A DNA stretch of 64,000 nucleotides from CBDHDJ01 sp965261645 (GCA_965261645.1 CBDHDJ010000002.1:372001-436000); one strand, 5' to 3'. Positions 46,924 to 56,603 are shown, counted from the first letter of the stretch. The notes: generated from the sequence alone by a model not told the origin. A program made the numbers and translations.

Positions 46924-47726
46924 GGCATTGACACGTTAACTGCCGCGTTCGGCACGATTGGATCGTGATCTGGATCAGGCAGCACACCAGCCTTAATTCC
47001 AGACAGCGAACGTCTCGGCTCGAAACGCCTTGAAAATGCGGCGGGGTAAAAGATGGCGCTGGACGTAGAAAGCGTTGTAGACGGCGGCGTGGATTGAAAG
47101 GAACCGTTGGGCGGATCCCGGTGAATTGAACCGCTGTTGTTTTCGTTCGCGTCGACGTACCGGCTGGTGTGAATTCTCGGCTCGATTGTTCGCCCGCAAT
47201 CCCTGATCGTGAATAGCGGTAAGTCGCTCTTTGCGGATCGCAACAGCGTAGGATTTGAGCTTGTCCGTGGTAATACGCTTCGGCGCAAAGCCCTGCTTCT
47301 TCAGCAGCTTCCGCAGCAACCTCTGCGCCGATCGGGCGCAGCGTCGTGGCTGGACCAGGAAGTCGAGAACTTCACCTTCGTCGTCGACCGCCCGCCACAG
47401 CCAATGTCTTCGGCCGCGGATCCTGATGACCATTTCGTCAAGGTGCCAACGGGCACTGGCACGTGGACGGCTGCGGCGAAGATTGCCTGAGATCAGGCGC
47501 CCGAATTTCAGAAACCAGCGTCGCACCGTCTCGTTCGAGACATCGATACCGCGCTCGGCCAGCAGGTCCTCGACATCGCGAAATGACAGCGTGAACCGAG
47601 CATAGAGCCAGACCGCATGCTGGATGATCTCTGGCGAAAAACGATGTCGCTTGAAAGAAATTGGCGTCATACGCCGACGGTAGCGGCCCCTGCCCGATCC
47701 GGCCACCAACTTAACGTGTCAATGCC
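46924..47726 (-). mobile_element. IS6-family copy F, full length
   Basis: 803 bases between GGCATTGACACGTTAAC (46924) and TTAACGTGTCAATGCC (ends 47726). Flanks gcaggaag and gttgaagt do not match, and the two sides carry unrelated gene fragments (IS1380 and a MORC-like ATPase), which indicates an IS6-mediated deletion or fusion. Confidence 0.92.
46993..47670 (-). CDS. IS6-family transposase (copy F)
   Basis: 225 residues from the ATG at 47668-47670. It has the same DDE core as copies C and D, but a C to T change makes TAA where the others read CAA, removing the last six residues (QGWCAA). The catalytic motifs are intact, so activity may be retained. Confidence 0.92.
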   Translation of the reverse strand: MTPISFKRHRFSPEIIQHAVWLYARFTLSFRDVEDLLAERGIDVSNETVRRWFLKFGRLISGNLRRSRPRASARWHLDEMVIRIRGRRHWLWRAVDDEGEVLDFLVQPRRCARSAQRLLRKLLKKQGFAPKRITTDKLKSYAVAIRKERLTAIHDQGLRANNRAENSHQPVRRRERKQQRFNSPGSAQRFLSIHAAVYNAFYVQRHLLPRRIFKAFRAETFAVWN

Positions 47727-47883
47727 GTTGAAGTAGAGGGCACCGGAGCAAATTTCCGTGTTCGGGCCTACATCTTGCCGCGCCGTGAAGAGTTCCCAGA
47801 TGACAAGCTGGCGAGAGAAGCAAGGCTGTCGTCGAACATGCAGGGCCTTTACATATACCGGGAAGAGCGCCTGATCCACGAAG
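47727..47883 (+). pseudogene. Fragment of a MORC/GHKL-type ATPase gene
   Basis: An open stretch without start or stop reads VEVEGTGANFRVRAYILPRR, then EEFPDDKLAREARLSSNMQG and LYIYREERLIHE. The closing N-x-Q-G-x-Y-I-Y-R-x-x-R-L-I motif is characteristic of the S5-like domain of bacterial MORC-type ATPases, which occur in restriction-like defence islands. It is sandwiched between IS6 copy F and an IS21. Assignment rests on this short motif only. Confidence 0.55.
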
Positions 47884-48083
47884 TGTCAACGGCGGAGCAA
47901 AATTAGTCCACCCGGGCGGAGTAAAACTAGTCCACTTAACGTTATGCGGTACGCGGTGTTGGGGGGTTGTCCCGGTAGTCCATAGGAGGGACCCGCGCTG
48001 CTTCGTGTAGCGCTTGCGTTACGCGGAGCGAAGCAGCGTGGGAGGTTCCTGTGGACCCACCGGGTCAACCATTGCACCAGCGG

Positions 48084-48854
48084 TTAAGCAGGTATCTTTG
48101 GGGATTTCCGCCGTTTTTGGCTTTGGTTGAGACGATAGCTCTCGCCGTTCATTTCCAGGATATGGACATGGTGGGTGAGGCGGTCCAGCAAAGCCCCGGT
48201 CAGGCGTTCCGAGCCGAATATCTCCGTCCACTCATCGAACGGCAAGTTGGAGGTCACCAGGATCGAGCCCCGCTCGTAGCGCTGGCTGAAGACTTCGAAC
48301 AGCAGCTCGGCGCCGGTCTTCGAGAGCGGCACGAAGCCGAGTTCGTCGATGATCAGAAGGTGATACTTTGCCAGTTGCTTCTGCAGGCGCAACAGGCGTT
48401 TTTCATCCCTGGCCTCCATCAGTTCATGAACCAGGGCAGCGGCCGTGAGGAAGCCGACGGAGAGCCCCTTTTGGCAGGCCGCCAGACCGAGACCGAGGGC
48501 GATATGGGTCTTGCCGGTTCCGCTGTTGCCGAGCGCGATGATATTCTCACGACGCTCGACGTATTCGCATCGCGCCAACTCCAGAACCAGCATCTTGTTG
48601 AGCGATGCGATGGCCTTGAAGTCGAAGCTGTCGAGGCTTTTGACGGCGGGGAACCTGGCCTGTCTGATCCGCCGCTCGACCATGCGGCGCTCACGGTCGA
48701 TCAGTTCCAACTCGGTCAGACGGACAAGATACCGCACATGGTCGGCGCCCTCGGTGGCGCATTGGCGGGCCAGCTTGTCGTATTCGCGCAGGAACGTCGG
48801 CAGTTTCAGGGTCTTGAGGTGATGGGCCAGCAACACTTGCGGCGTATCGGTCAT
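48084..48854 (-). CDS. istB: IS21 helper ATPase IstB
   Basis: 256 residues from the ATG at 48852-48854, which overlaps the istA stop (ATGA). It is an AAA+ ATPase with Walker A GNSGTGKTHIALGLGLAACQ, Walker B YHLLIIDELGFVPLS and the C-terminal ERLTGALLDRLTHHVHIL. IstB remodels target DNA and stimulates the IstA transposase. Confidence 0.95.
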   Translation of the reverse strand: MTDTPQVLLAHHLKTLKLPTFLREYDKLARQCATEGADHVRYLVRLTELELIDRERRMVERRIRQARFPAVKSLDSFDFKAIASLNKMLVLELARCEYVERRENIIALGNSGTGKTHIALGLGLAACQKGLSVGFLTAAALVHELMEARDEKRLLRLQKQLAKYHLLIIDELGFVPLSKTGAELLFEVFSQRYERGSILVTSNLPFDEWTEIFGSERLTGALLDRLTHHVHILEMNGESYRLNQSQKRRKSPKIPA

Positions 48855-50350
48855 GACGCGCCTCCACCCAACAAGCTCATATAACTGGCGGCGGCCGTGG
48901 TCGCCACGTTGGCCCGAGGCAGGTAGGGATAGATATCCAGGTCGAGTTTGGGCGGGCGTCGCTCGATACGGCACAGCACAAGGTGTTTGACGGCGTCGTA
49001 GCCGATCGCACCCAGGCGCAGGGCGTCCTTCACCGCGCCGTGAAGCACCTCGAGATCGAAGGTCTCCAGAAGCCGAAGGACCTGGACGTATTCCCGCTTG
49101 CCGGCCTTGCCCATGCGCGCCTCCAGGAGACGGCGCAGGGTTGGGAAGGCATCAGGCAGTTCCCATCCGGCTAGCGGCGCGGCCTGATCCAGGGCGCCGA
49201 TCTTGTGCTCCAGCAAAGGCAGGTAGTGGATCGGATCGAAGACCATATCTTCCCGGTCGTAGGAACGGGGGTGTCGGGCAATGATCCCGGCGCCGCAACC
49301 GATAACCACCTCGTGGACATAGCCACGGATCCAGACTTCCTGATGGCCGTAGGCGACGGGCACGGAATAGTCATTCGTCCGGTAGCGCACCAGGGACAGC
49401 GAGTTGACCCGCGTGCCCTGCTTGTCGCACGCGTCGAACGGTGCCGGCAGTGGCCTCTTCAACGCTTCGCGGTCACGCACAAACCGTTCGCCGATGCTCT
49501 CGCGGTGGCCGCGCAGGACGTTGCCTTGCCGGTTGCGGCATTGCTCTTCCAGGTGGCCATTGAAGGCGTCCCAGCTCGCGAACCGGGGAAGCGGCGTCAT
49601 GAAGTTCCGCCGGGCATAGCCGACCACCCCCTCCACATTGCCTTTGTCGTTACCCTTGCCGGGACGGCCGTAGCGGTCCTCGAAGAGGTAATGGGACTGC
49701 AGCCCGCTGAACGGCCGCGTTCGTTGCCGCGTGCCATCTGACAAGATGCGCGACACCAGACACTTGTCGTTGTCGTAAAGAATCGATTGGGGAACGCCGC
49801 CGAAAAAAACAAAGGCTCTGTTGTGCCCGTCCAGCCAGGCCTCCGTCGTCGCCGCCGGGTAGGCCGCAACGAAGCAGGCATCGCTGTGGGGAAGTGTCAT
49901 GACGAAAAAATGCGCCCGATACTTGACGCCGGCGATGATCGCATCCGCCTCGCCAAAGTCCGCTTGAGCATGGCCCGGAGGATGTGACAACGGCACAAAC
50001 ATCTCACGCCGACGAAGGCGCCGTTCCCGAACGTAATCCTTCACGATGGTCTCTTTGCCCGTGAAGCCATGTTCGTCGCGAAGGCGCTCGAATATACGCT
50101 TCGCCGTGTGGTGCTGCTTACGGTGAACCGTTCGGTCCTCCTCCAGAATACGGTCGATGATATCCGTGAAGGGGGCCAGTTTCGGGCGTTTCGGTGGCTG
50201 GCGTCGCCGATATCCCGGCGGTTCCGAATGCCGCAGCATCTTCCTCACCGTCTCGCGCGCAATGCCAAACCGACTTGCCGCCTCTCGCTGGCTCAGACCA
50301 TCAACATGGCAGGCCAGCCGAACGCGCAGATATAGGTCCACGGTGTACAT
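48851..50350 (-). CDS. istA: IS21 transposase IstA
   Basis: 499 residues from the ATG at 50348-50350 (an ATG five codons earlier also exists). HTH: GLSQREAASRFGIARETVRK. Catalytic core: HAQADFGEADAI, SILYDNDKCLVSRI and GNDKGNVEGVVGYARRNFM. A C-terminal beta-barrel-like region follows (VNSLSLVRYRTNDYSVPVAY). Complete and in normal order with istB. Confidence 0.95.
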   Translation of the reverse strand: MYTVDLYLRVRLACHVDGLSQREAASRFGIARETVRKMLRHSEPPGYRRRQPPKRPKLAPFTDIIDRILEEDRTVHRKQHHTAKRIFERLRDEHGFTGKETIVKDYVRERRLRRREMFVPLSHPPGHAQADFGEADAIIAGVKYRAHFFVMTLPHSDACFVAAYPAATTEAWLDGHNRAFVFFGGVPQSILYDNDKCLVSRILSDGTRQRTRPFSGLQSHYLFEDRYGRPGKGNDKGNVEGVVGYARRNFMTPLPRFASWDAFNGHLEEQCRNRQGNVLRGHRESIGERFVRDREALKRPLPAPFDACDKQGTRVNSLSLVRYRTNDYSVPVAYGHQEVWIRGYVHEVVIGCGAGIIARHPRSYDREDMVFDPIHYLPLLEHKIGALDQAAPLAGWELPDAFPTLRRLLEARMGKAGKREYVQVLRLLETFDLEVLHGAVKDALRLGAIGYDAVKHLVLCRIERRPPKLDLDIYPYLPRANVATTAAASYMSLLGGGAS

Positions 50351-50466
50351 CCTCCCGCCTTCCATCTCAAAAAAGATCGAAGGCTACAGGTGGCAGAGTT
50401 TTACTCCGCCCGCGGCTGGGAAATCCCGCCGCTTCCGTGGACTAATTTGTCACCGCCGTTCTCATC

Positions 50467-50654
50467 TCGCCAGGTTGCATCTGCCCCTTGTCCGGCGTCG
50501 TGGCGAGACCTGGGTTCTTAAGGGCCCAAGTGCGGGAAACAGGCCAGACCCTGTTCTGGTCAAGGCGCTCCGCTCCGCCCACGCCATGCTGCACCAAGAT
50601 GATGGCGGATTGCCCGTGCTCGATGCAGGACCGGATACGCCCTATCGCCGCCGG
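50467..50654 (+). pseudogene. Serine recombinase C-terminal fragment between two IS21 ends
   Basis: An open frame (HLPLVRRRGETWVLKGPSAG, then PDPVLVKALRSAHAMLHQDD) resembles the segment RLRRRGVETKMIIDGP...RLIAQAHLWFDQL of the recombinase at 32641-34322. This part precedes the C-terminal HTH in such recombinases. The frame is terminated by the TGA that begins the second IS21. Identification is by analogy with the neighbouring gene. Confidence 0.5.
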
Positions 50655-51080
50655 TGAGAACGGCAGAGCAATAATCCCCCACTGAAGCGGCCGGTCGATC
50701 CGGCTGCGGCGGACCAAAATGGGACCGCGTATAGCCTTCTGTCAGGGTTGCTCTGACTGGAAGGCGGGGGGGATGTATCGGGTGGAGTTGTACGCACGGG
50801 TTCGGCGGGCGTGTCATGTCGAGGGGATGAGCACCCGCGAGGCCTCGCGGGTGTTTGGTGTAGACCGCAAGACGGTCCGTAAGATGCTGTCGTTCTCGGT
50901 GCCGCCAGGGTATCGCCGAAGCGCGCCGCCGAGGCGGCCAAAGCTGGGTCCGTTCACGGGAATCATCGATCGGATCTTGGAAGACGATCGGACCAGCCAC
51001 CGCAAGCAACGGCACACTGCGAAGCGCATCTTCGACCGCCTCCGGGACGAGTACGGTTTCACGGGCGGCTACACCATCCA
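50655..51080 (+). pseudogene. istA: Second IS21-family element, truncated (istA N-terminus)
   Basis: The left end TGAGAACGGCAGAGCAATAA resembles that of the complete IS21. The istA frame starts at 50773 (MYRVELYARVRRACHVEGMS, HTH STREASRVFGVDRKTVRKML) and continues to GFTGGYTIQ, where IS1182 interrupts it. The rest of istA and istB is absent from the other side of that IS, so a deletion accompanied the insertion. Confidence 0.88.
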
Positions 51081-52737
51081 GACCGTGTGAAAACTCTGAG
51101 TGGCGGGGATGGAGGTTTAGCTCACCATGATTTGGGGCGATCCCACGTAATCTGGCGGTTTGGCGCCGGTAGCCCCGCGGAAGGGGCTCCAGGCCTCTGT
51201 GGATCGATGTGGGGCGCTCGATTTGGGCAGACTCCTGTCTCACGCCCTCGTGGCGGCGATCAAGGCGGGAACACCTACCAGCGAGATCGCGCGGCGGATG
51301 TTGTAAGCCAGCGCCGTGATGCTGAACTCGCCGCGCACGTTTTCCAGCCGCCGGGTCAGGAAGGCACCCTGGCCCATCCATTGTTTGATTGAGCCGAAGG
51401 GATGCTCGACGCTTTCACGGCGTGCATGTAGCAGCCCCGGGCGGGCCGCCAATCGTTCTGCCATGCGCTCCAGGATCGCTTCGTCGACATAGCGCAGGAC
51501 CCGACGGAAGGCGCTTTTCGTACACTTCGACTTGAGTTGGCACTCCTTGCACGCGGCGCGATTGGCGTAACTGGCGAAGAAGAGATCGCGGCGCTTGCGC
51601 TTGCTGTGTAGCGCCAGGCGTTGGCCGTTGGGGCAGATGTAAATGTCCTCGCCGCCGTCATAGCGGAAGCGTTCCTTGGGAAAGAGCCCCTGGCTCACCG
51701 TGGATCCGCGCTGGGGCTTGGGCACATGCGGCATGACGCCGGCATTCTCGCAGGCCTCGATATCCTCGATCTTGAAGTAGCCCGCGTCGGCGACCGCGTC
51801 GATCCGATCGACGGCCAGGTTCCGCCGGGCCGCCACCGCCGTCTCGGCCAATAAACCGAGATCGCTGACCTTGTTATGGACCTGCTGCTCGGCGATCAGT
51901 TTGTGCTTGGCGTCCACCGCAATCTGGATGTTGTAGCCGACACCGACCCGGGTCTCGGCGTGCATCGCCCGGCTGTCCGGATCCGTCAAAGAGAGCTGGC
52001 CCTCGCCACTCGCAGCCAGTGCGTCTCGTTGTTCCTCAAACCGCTCACGCCGCCCTTGGATCGCAGCGATCTTCTCCTGGATATGCTCCACCTCGCCGCC
52101 GCCGGTGCCGCCCTCGTCTTGCCCGTCAGCCTCGTCGAGCCGGTCGAGATAACGCGACAACCTCTCGTCGCTCTCGGCCAACGCCTTCGCCAGCTTCGCT
52201 TTGGTGAAGTTTCGCTTCCGGCTGTTCACTGCCTTGATCCGTGTACCGTCAACCGCCACCAGCTCGCGTCCGAACAGCTCCAGTTCGCGGCATAGCCTCA
52301 CGAACTCCCGAAACACCTGTCGGAAGGCCGCCCGATTGATCCGCCGGAAATCGGCGATCGTCTTGAAGTCCGGCGACAAACGCCGCAACAGCCAGATCAC
52401 TTCGAGATTACGCTTGCACTCAGCCTCCAGCCGGCGGCTCGAACGTACCCGATTGAGATAGCCGTATATGTAGAGCTTCAGCAGGACCGCCGGATCGTAG
52501 CCGGGACGACCTGTCGCCTTCGGCGCGGCGCGCTCGAAACCAGCGGCCGCCAGGTCCAAACCATCCACGAAGGCATCGATGAAACGGACCGGGTTATCCC
52601 GGCCCACGTAATCGTCCACTGCTTCCGGCAGAAGCAGAACCTGAGAGCGGTCAATGCCAGGAATGTGTCTCATGGCGGACCCTAACATCGTCATGAGTCG
52701 GACGGAATCCCCCGCCACTCAGAGTTTTCACACGGTC
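51081..52737 (-). mobile_element. IS1182-family insertion sequence, complete
   Basis: Perfect 27-base inverted termini beginning GACCGTGTGAAAACTCTGAG lie at 51081 and, inverted, end at 52737. Element length is 1657 bases with one transposase gene. The left flank is an istA fragment and the right flank a GST gene, so the two sides were not contiguous before; an adjacent deletion is implied. Confidence 0.92.
51240..52673 (-). CDS. IS1182-family transposase
   Basis: 477 residues from the ATG at 52671-52673 (MRHIPGIDRSQVLLLPEAVD). Catalytic motifs: ELVAVDGTRIKAVNS, DAVADAGYFKIEDI and SVEHPFGSIKQWMG. A Cys-rich segment (ACKECQLKSKCTKSAFRR) is typical of this family. Intact. Confidence 0.94.
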   Translation of the reverse strand: MRHIPGIDRSQVLLLPEAVDDYVGRDNPVRFIDAFVDGLDLAAAGFERAAPKATGRPGYDPAVLLKLYIYGYLNRVRSSRRLEAECKRNLEVIWLLRRLSPDFKTIADFRRINRAAFRQVFREFVRLCRELELFGRELVAVDGTRIKAVNSRKRNFTKAKLAKALAESDERLSRYLDRLDEADGQDEGGTGGGEVEHIQEKIAAIQGRRERFEEQRDALAASGEGQLSLTDPDSRAMHAETRVGVGYNIQIAVDAKHKLIAEQQVHNKVSDLGLLAETAVAARRNLAVDRIDAVADAGYFKIEDIEACENAGVMPHVPKPQRGSTVSQGLFPKERFRYDGGEDIYICPNGQRLALHSKRKRRDLFFASYANRAACKECQLKSKCTKSAFRRVLRYVDEAILERMAERLAARPGLLHARRESVEHPFGSIKQWMGQGAFLTRRLENVRGEFSITALAYNIRRAISLVGVPALIAATRA

Positions 52738-53469
52738 TGCATCGTCAAGGCGCGCCAGCCGTCAGCCCAATTCTCATCGAGCGCGCAGACCGTGAGTCCC
52801 CTTTGAACGGCCGGACGATCCATGCAGCGAGCGAACCAGGCCGAGACGTTCTGGAATGCCGCCACGCCGATGTGATCCTCGGCTTCGCACAGCCGTATGA
52901 CGCTGCGGACCCAGGGAAAGGTGGCGATATCGACGATGGTGTAGTCGCGCCCCATGATGTAGTCGCGATCGCCCAAGCGGCCGTCCAGCACCGCCATGAG
53001 GCGGCGCGTTTCATCGCGGTAGCGCTCTCGGGCATAGGGATCCTGCACGTCCTTGCCGGCCCAGCGGTAGAAATGCTCGAACTGCCCGAACATCGGGCCG
53101 ATATGGCCGACCTGGAAGAACAGCCACTGCAGGCAGGCGTTCTTCTCGGCCGCGCCCATGGGTAGAAATTTGCCCGATTTCTCAGCGAGATAGATCAGGA
53201 TCGCACCGGATTCCATGATGCCGATCAGGGCGCCGTCGGGGCCCTGGGGATCGATGATCGAGGGAATTTTTGGAATTCGGACTGAGGGAATTGTACTCCT
53301 CGGTGAACTGGTCGCCTTCGAGAATATTGACGACATGGGGCTCGTAAGGGAGCCCGGTTTCTTCGAGCGCGGTGCCGATCTTGATGCCGTTGGGCGAGTT
53401 GATCGAATACAGCTGGATCCGGTCGGGCTGCCGGGGCGGCCACCGGTTAAAAATCAAGGGCTTAGCCAT
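52728..53469 (-). pseudogene. Glutathione S-transferase-like gene with frameshift and altered end
   Basis: The gene starts MAKPLIFNRWPPRQPDRIQL at 53469 and continues YSINSPNGIKIGTALEETGL, as in YfcG/YghU-type GSTs. In a five-A run near 53268 the frame changes: SPNSK is followed by NSLDH in one frame and by IPSIIDPQG in the other. The second frame completes the GST fold (ESGAILIYLAEKSGKFLP, TIVDIATFPWVRSVIRL). One extra A explains it. The 3' end is replaced by the IS1182 terminus, giving an artificial TMQTV end. Confidence 0.85.
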
Positions 53470-53609
53470 GGGACAGCCTCGTGAAGCGTCGCACCCATTC
53501 GACTCTCCCACGCGGCCCCGCGCCTGTCCACGCGGCATCGGAGGCGCCATCACGGACGAACGACGGCCACGAAAGCGCTTTCGTTCACAAGTGTCGCGGT
53601 GGAGTTGGT

Positions 53610-55967
53610 CTAGTCGACGAGAGCCGGCTCGCGCCCGCTCTTGGGGCCGGTGGTCTTCTTCTTGCGGCCGGAACCGCCGGGCGGCTTCTTGGCCGAGCTC
53701 AATTTGGCCCGCTCGACGAACTCGAAGGTCAGTTTGCCGTCCTTGAGGTCGACGTCGACCTTGCCGCCGTTGCTGAGGCGACCGAAGAGGAGCTCCTCGG
53801 CCAGCGGCCGCTTGACATGGTGCTGAATGAAACGGCCGAGCGGTCGGGCGCCGTAAATCTCGTCATAGCCCTTTTCCGCGACCCAGACACGCGCCTCGTC
53901 GCTCAGCTCGATGCGGACCTTGCGATCGGCCAGCTGGGCCTCGAGCTCGCGCACGAACTTGTCGACCACCTGGGCGATGATCGCCGGGCCGAGGCCGGCA
54001 AAGTGGATGACGGCATCGAGGCGATTGCGGAACTCCGGCGTGAACATGCGCTTGATCGCCTCTTCGTCCTCGTCTTCCTTGAGGCCGCGCTCGAAGCCGA
54101 TGGCCTGCTTGCTCATCTCCTGCGCGCCGGCATTGGTCGTCATGATCAGGACGACGTTGCGGAAATCGATGCTCTTGCCGTTGTGGTCGGTGAGCTTGCC
54201 GTGGTCCATGACCTGCAACAGGATGTTGAACACATCGGGATGGGCTTTTTCGATCTCGTCGAGCAGGAGAACGGAGTGGGGATGCTGGTCAATGGCGTCG
54301 GTCAAAAGCCCACCCTGGTCGAACCCGACATAGCCGGGCGGCGCGCCGATCAGGCGTGACACCGTGTGGCGCTCCATATACTCGGACATGTCGAAACGCG
54401 TGAGCTCGACGCCCATGACGCGGGCGAGCTGGCGCGCCACCTCGGTCTTGCCGACGCCGGTGGGGCCGGAGAACAGGTAGGCCCCGATCGGTTTCTCGGG
54501 CTCGCGGAGGCCCGCCCGCGCCAGCTTGATGGCGCTCGCCAAAGCCTCGATGGCCTTCTCCTGGCCGAAGACCACGGCCTTAAGTTCGGTATCGAGGTTG
54601 CGCAGATTTTCCTTGTCGTCCTTGGAGACCGACTTCGGCGGAATGCGCGCGATCTTGGCGACGATGTCCTCGATGTCCTTGACCCCGATGGTCTTGCGCC
54701 GGCGCGATGGGGGCACCAACATCTGCGAGGCCCCGACCTCGTCGATCACGTCGATCGCCTTGTCCGGCAGCTTGCGATCGTTGATGTAGCGCGATGACAA
54801 ATCGACCGCGGCGCTGATCGCACCCGCGGTATAGCGCACCTTGTGGAACTTTTCGTAATAGGGCTTGAGCCCCTGCAGGATCGCTATCGTATCCTCGACC
54901 GAGGGCTCGTTGATGTCGATCTTCTGGAAGCGGCGCAGGAGCGCCCGATCCTTCTCGAAATAGCTGCGGTACTCCTTGTAGGTCGTCGACCCGATGCAGC
55001 GCATCGTGCCGCTCGCCAACGCCGGCTTGAGCAGGTTGGAGGCGTCCATGGCGCCGCCGCTGGTGGCGCCGGCGCCAATCACCGTGTGGATCTCGTCGAT
55101 GAACAGGATGGCGCCGTCATAGTCGTCGATCTCGGCGAGCACGGCCTTGATGCGCTCCTCGAAATCGCCCCGGTAGCGCGTGCCGGCCAGCAAGGTGCCC
55201 ATGTCGAGGCAGAAGATCGTGGAATCTTTGAGGACCTCAGGCACATCGCCGTTGACGATGTGCCGTGCCAGACCTTCCACGATGGCCGTTTTGCCGACGC
55301 CGGCTTCGCCCACGAACAGCGGGTTGTTCTTGGTGCGCCGGCACAGCACCTGGATCGTGCGATCGACCTCGGGCTGGCGGCCGATCAGGGGATCGATCTT
55401 GCCGTCTTTCGCCTTCTGGTTGAGGTTGACGCAATAGGCATCGAGCGCCTCGGCGCCTTTCTTGACGACGCGTTCGCCACCAGCATCCTCTTCGACGCCG
55501 CGGACAGTGCGCTCTTCGAACATTCCGGGCCGCTTGGCCAAACCGTGGGAGATGTAGCTCACCGCATCGAGACGCGTCATATCCTGCTGTTGCAGGAAGT
55601 AGGCGGCATGCGATTCGCGCTCGGAGAAGATCGCCACAAGGACGTTCGCGCCCGTGACATCCTCGCGGCCGGAGGTCTGAACGTGAATGAGCGCGCGCTG
55701 AATGACCCGCTGGAACCCGGCGGTCGGCTTAGCGTCCTGATGGTCGTCGATGATCAGCGGCGAGAGGTCTTCGTCGAGATAGTGGGTGAGCGATTCGCGC
55801 AGTGCCTCAAGATCGACGTTGCACGCGTGCATCACCGCGGCGGCGTCCCGATCGTCGAGCAGCGCCAGCAACAGGTGCTCGAGTGTGGCGTACTCGTGGC
55901 ACCGCTCGTTGGCCAGCGCCAGCGCCCGGTGCAGACTTTTTTCCAGATTACGAGAGAACGACGGCAC
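53610..55967 (-). CDS. clpA: ATP-dependent Clp protease ATP-binding subunit ClpA
   Basis: 785 residues from a GTG at 55965-55967 with AAGGA upstream; this gives the canonical start (M)PSFSRNLEKSLHRAL and overlaps the clpS stop (TAGTG). An N-terminal Clp-N double repeat is followed by two AAA+ modules with Walker A motifs GEAGVGKTAI and GPTGVGKTEV, and Walker B ILFIDEIHT and VLLLDEIEK. It unfolds substrates for ClpP. A basic Lys/Gly-rich C-terminal tail is present. Confidence 0.97.
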   Translation of the reverse strand: MPSFSRNLEKSLHRALALANERCHEYATLEHLLLALLDDRDAAAVMHACNVDLEALRESLTHYLDEDLSPLIIDDHQDAKPTAGFQRVIQRALIHVQTSGREDVTGANVLVAIFSERESHAAYFLQQQDMTRLDAVSYISHGLAKRPGMFEERTVRGVEEDAGGERVVKKGAEALDAYCVNLNQKAKDGKIDPLIGRQPEVDRTIQVLCRRTKNNPLFVGEAGVGKTAIVEGLARHIVNGDVPEVLKDSTIFCLDMGTLLAGTRYRGDFEERIKAVLAEIDDYDGAILFIDEIHTVIGAGATSGGAMDASNLLKPALASGTMRCIGSTTYKEYRSYFEKDRALLRRFQKIDINEPSVEDTIAILQGLKPYYEKFHKVRYTAGAISAAVDLSSRYINDRKLPDKAIDVIDEVGASQMLVPPSRRRKTIGVKDIEDIVAKIARIPPKSVSKDDKENLRNLDTELKAVVFGQEKAIEALASAIKLARAGLREPEKPIGAYLFSGPTGVGKTEVARQLARVMGVELTRFDMSEYMERHTVSRLIGAPPGYVGFDQGGLLTDAIDQHPHSVLLLDEIEKAHPDVFNILLQVMDHGKLTDHNGKSIDFRNVVLIMTTNAGAQEMSKQAIGFERGLKEDEDEEAIKRMFTPEFRNRLDAVIHFAGLGPAIIAQVVDKFVRELEAQLADRKVRIELSDEARVWVAEKGYDEIYGARPLGRFIQHHVKRPLAEELLFGRLSNGGKVDVDLKDGKLTFEFVERAKLSSAKKPPGGSGRKKKTTGPKSGREPALVD

Positions 55968-56296
55968 TAGTCCTTCTCCATCGTGCACTGCAGAGGGTGG
56001 TTATTCTGGCGGGCAAAATCGATCACCTGGTTAACCTTGGTTTCGGCCACCTCGTAGGTAAAAACCCCGCACACCCCGATACCCCGCTGGTGCACGTGTA
56101 GCATGATACGCGTCGCCTCCTCGCGGTTCTTTCGGAAGAATCGCTCCAGCACATAGACGACAAATTCCATCGGCGTGTAATCATCGTTGAGGAGAAGCAC
56201 CTTGTACAGTGAAGGCTTCTTCGTTTTGGGTTCCGTCTTGGTGACGACACCCGTTACGATGTCATCATCGTCGTTCGGCGTGTCCTTATCGCTCAT
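55967..56296 (-). CDS. clpS: ATP-dependent Clp protease adaptor ClpS
   Basis: 109 residues. The core YKVLLLNDDYTPMEFVVYVL and the end IMLHVHQRGIGVCGVFTYEV followed by AETKV are the N-degron recognition domain; the flexible acidic N-terminus is of normal length. ClpS delivers N-end-rule substrates to ClpA, which follows directly with overlapping stop and start codons. Confidence 0.97.
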   Translation of the reverse strand: MSDKDTPNDDDDIVTGVVTKTEPKTKKPSLYKVLLLNDDYTPMEFVVYVLERFFRKNREEATRIMLHVHQRGIGVCGVFTYEVAETKVNQVIDFARQNNHPLQCTMEKD

Positions 56297-56603
56297 GCTT
56301 GCTCATGGAATCTACCGGACGGCTCTTAATCGCTTATTAATACCGAATTTTAACGGCGGAAGGGTAGCCTGCGGAAGCGAATATTCGAGCCGGCGCGCGG
56401 GTCCCCCTGAATATCGGGCCGCAGAGCCACCGTTTTACCCGGTGCGCAATGACGCTGAGGGCGGATCCGGGGCAGATGCTCGGGTCACGCCCATCTAGGG
56501 GAAGAGTGGCGCACCCAAGAGGCCGTTCTCCCCCACTTCGAGCTGGAAGATGGGACCGAAATGCTCCGGTTTCTGCTGATATCGCGCTGTTAGGGGCGCA
56601 AAA
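56297..56603. other. Stretch upstream of clpS without a recognised gene
   Basis: About 307 bases that must carry the clpS-clpA promoter on the minus strand (an AT-rich segment lies at about 56320-56355). The minus frame 56495-56707 resembles no family that I know. The right part borders the IS1111 element. Confidence 0.45.

Larger units (their letters stand above)
47884..50466 (-). mobile_element. IS21-family insertion sequence, complete
   Basis: The ends begin TGTCAACGGCGG (left) and, inverted, TGAGAACGGCGG (right), both followed by an (A/C)AAATTAGTCCAC block; the subterminal GCGGAGTAAAACT motif is repeated near 47918 and, inverted, near 50398. It contains istA and istB in the usual overlapping order. 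About 2583 bases. Confidence 0.88.

Noticed and set aside
53568..53592. Palindrome CGAAAGCGCTTTCG after clpA
   Set aside because: No T run on either side and very short loop; cannot be called a terminator with confidence.
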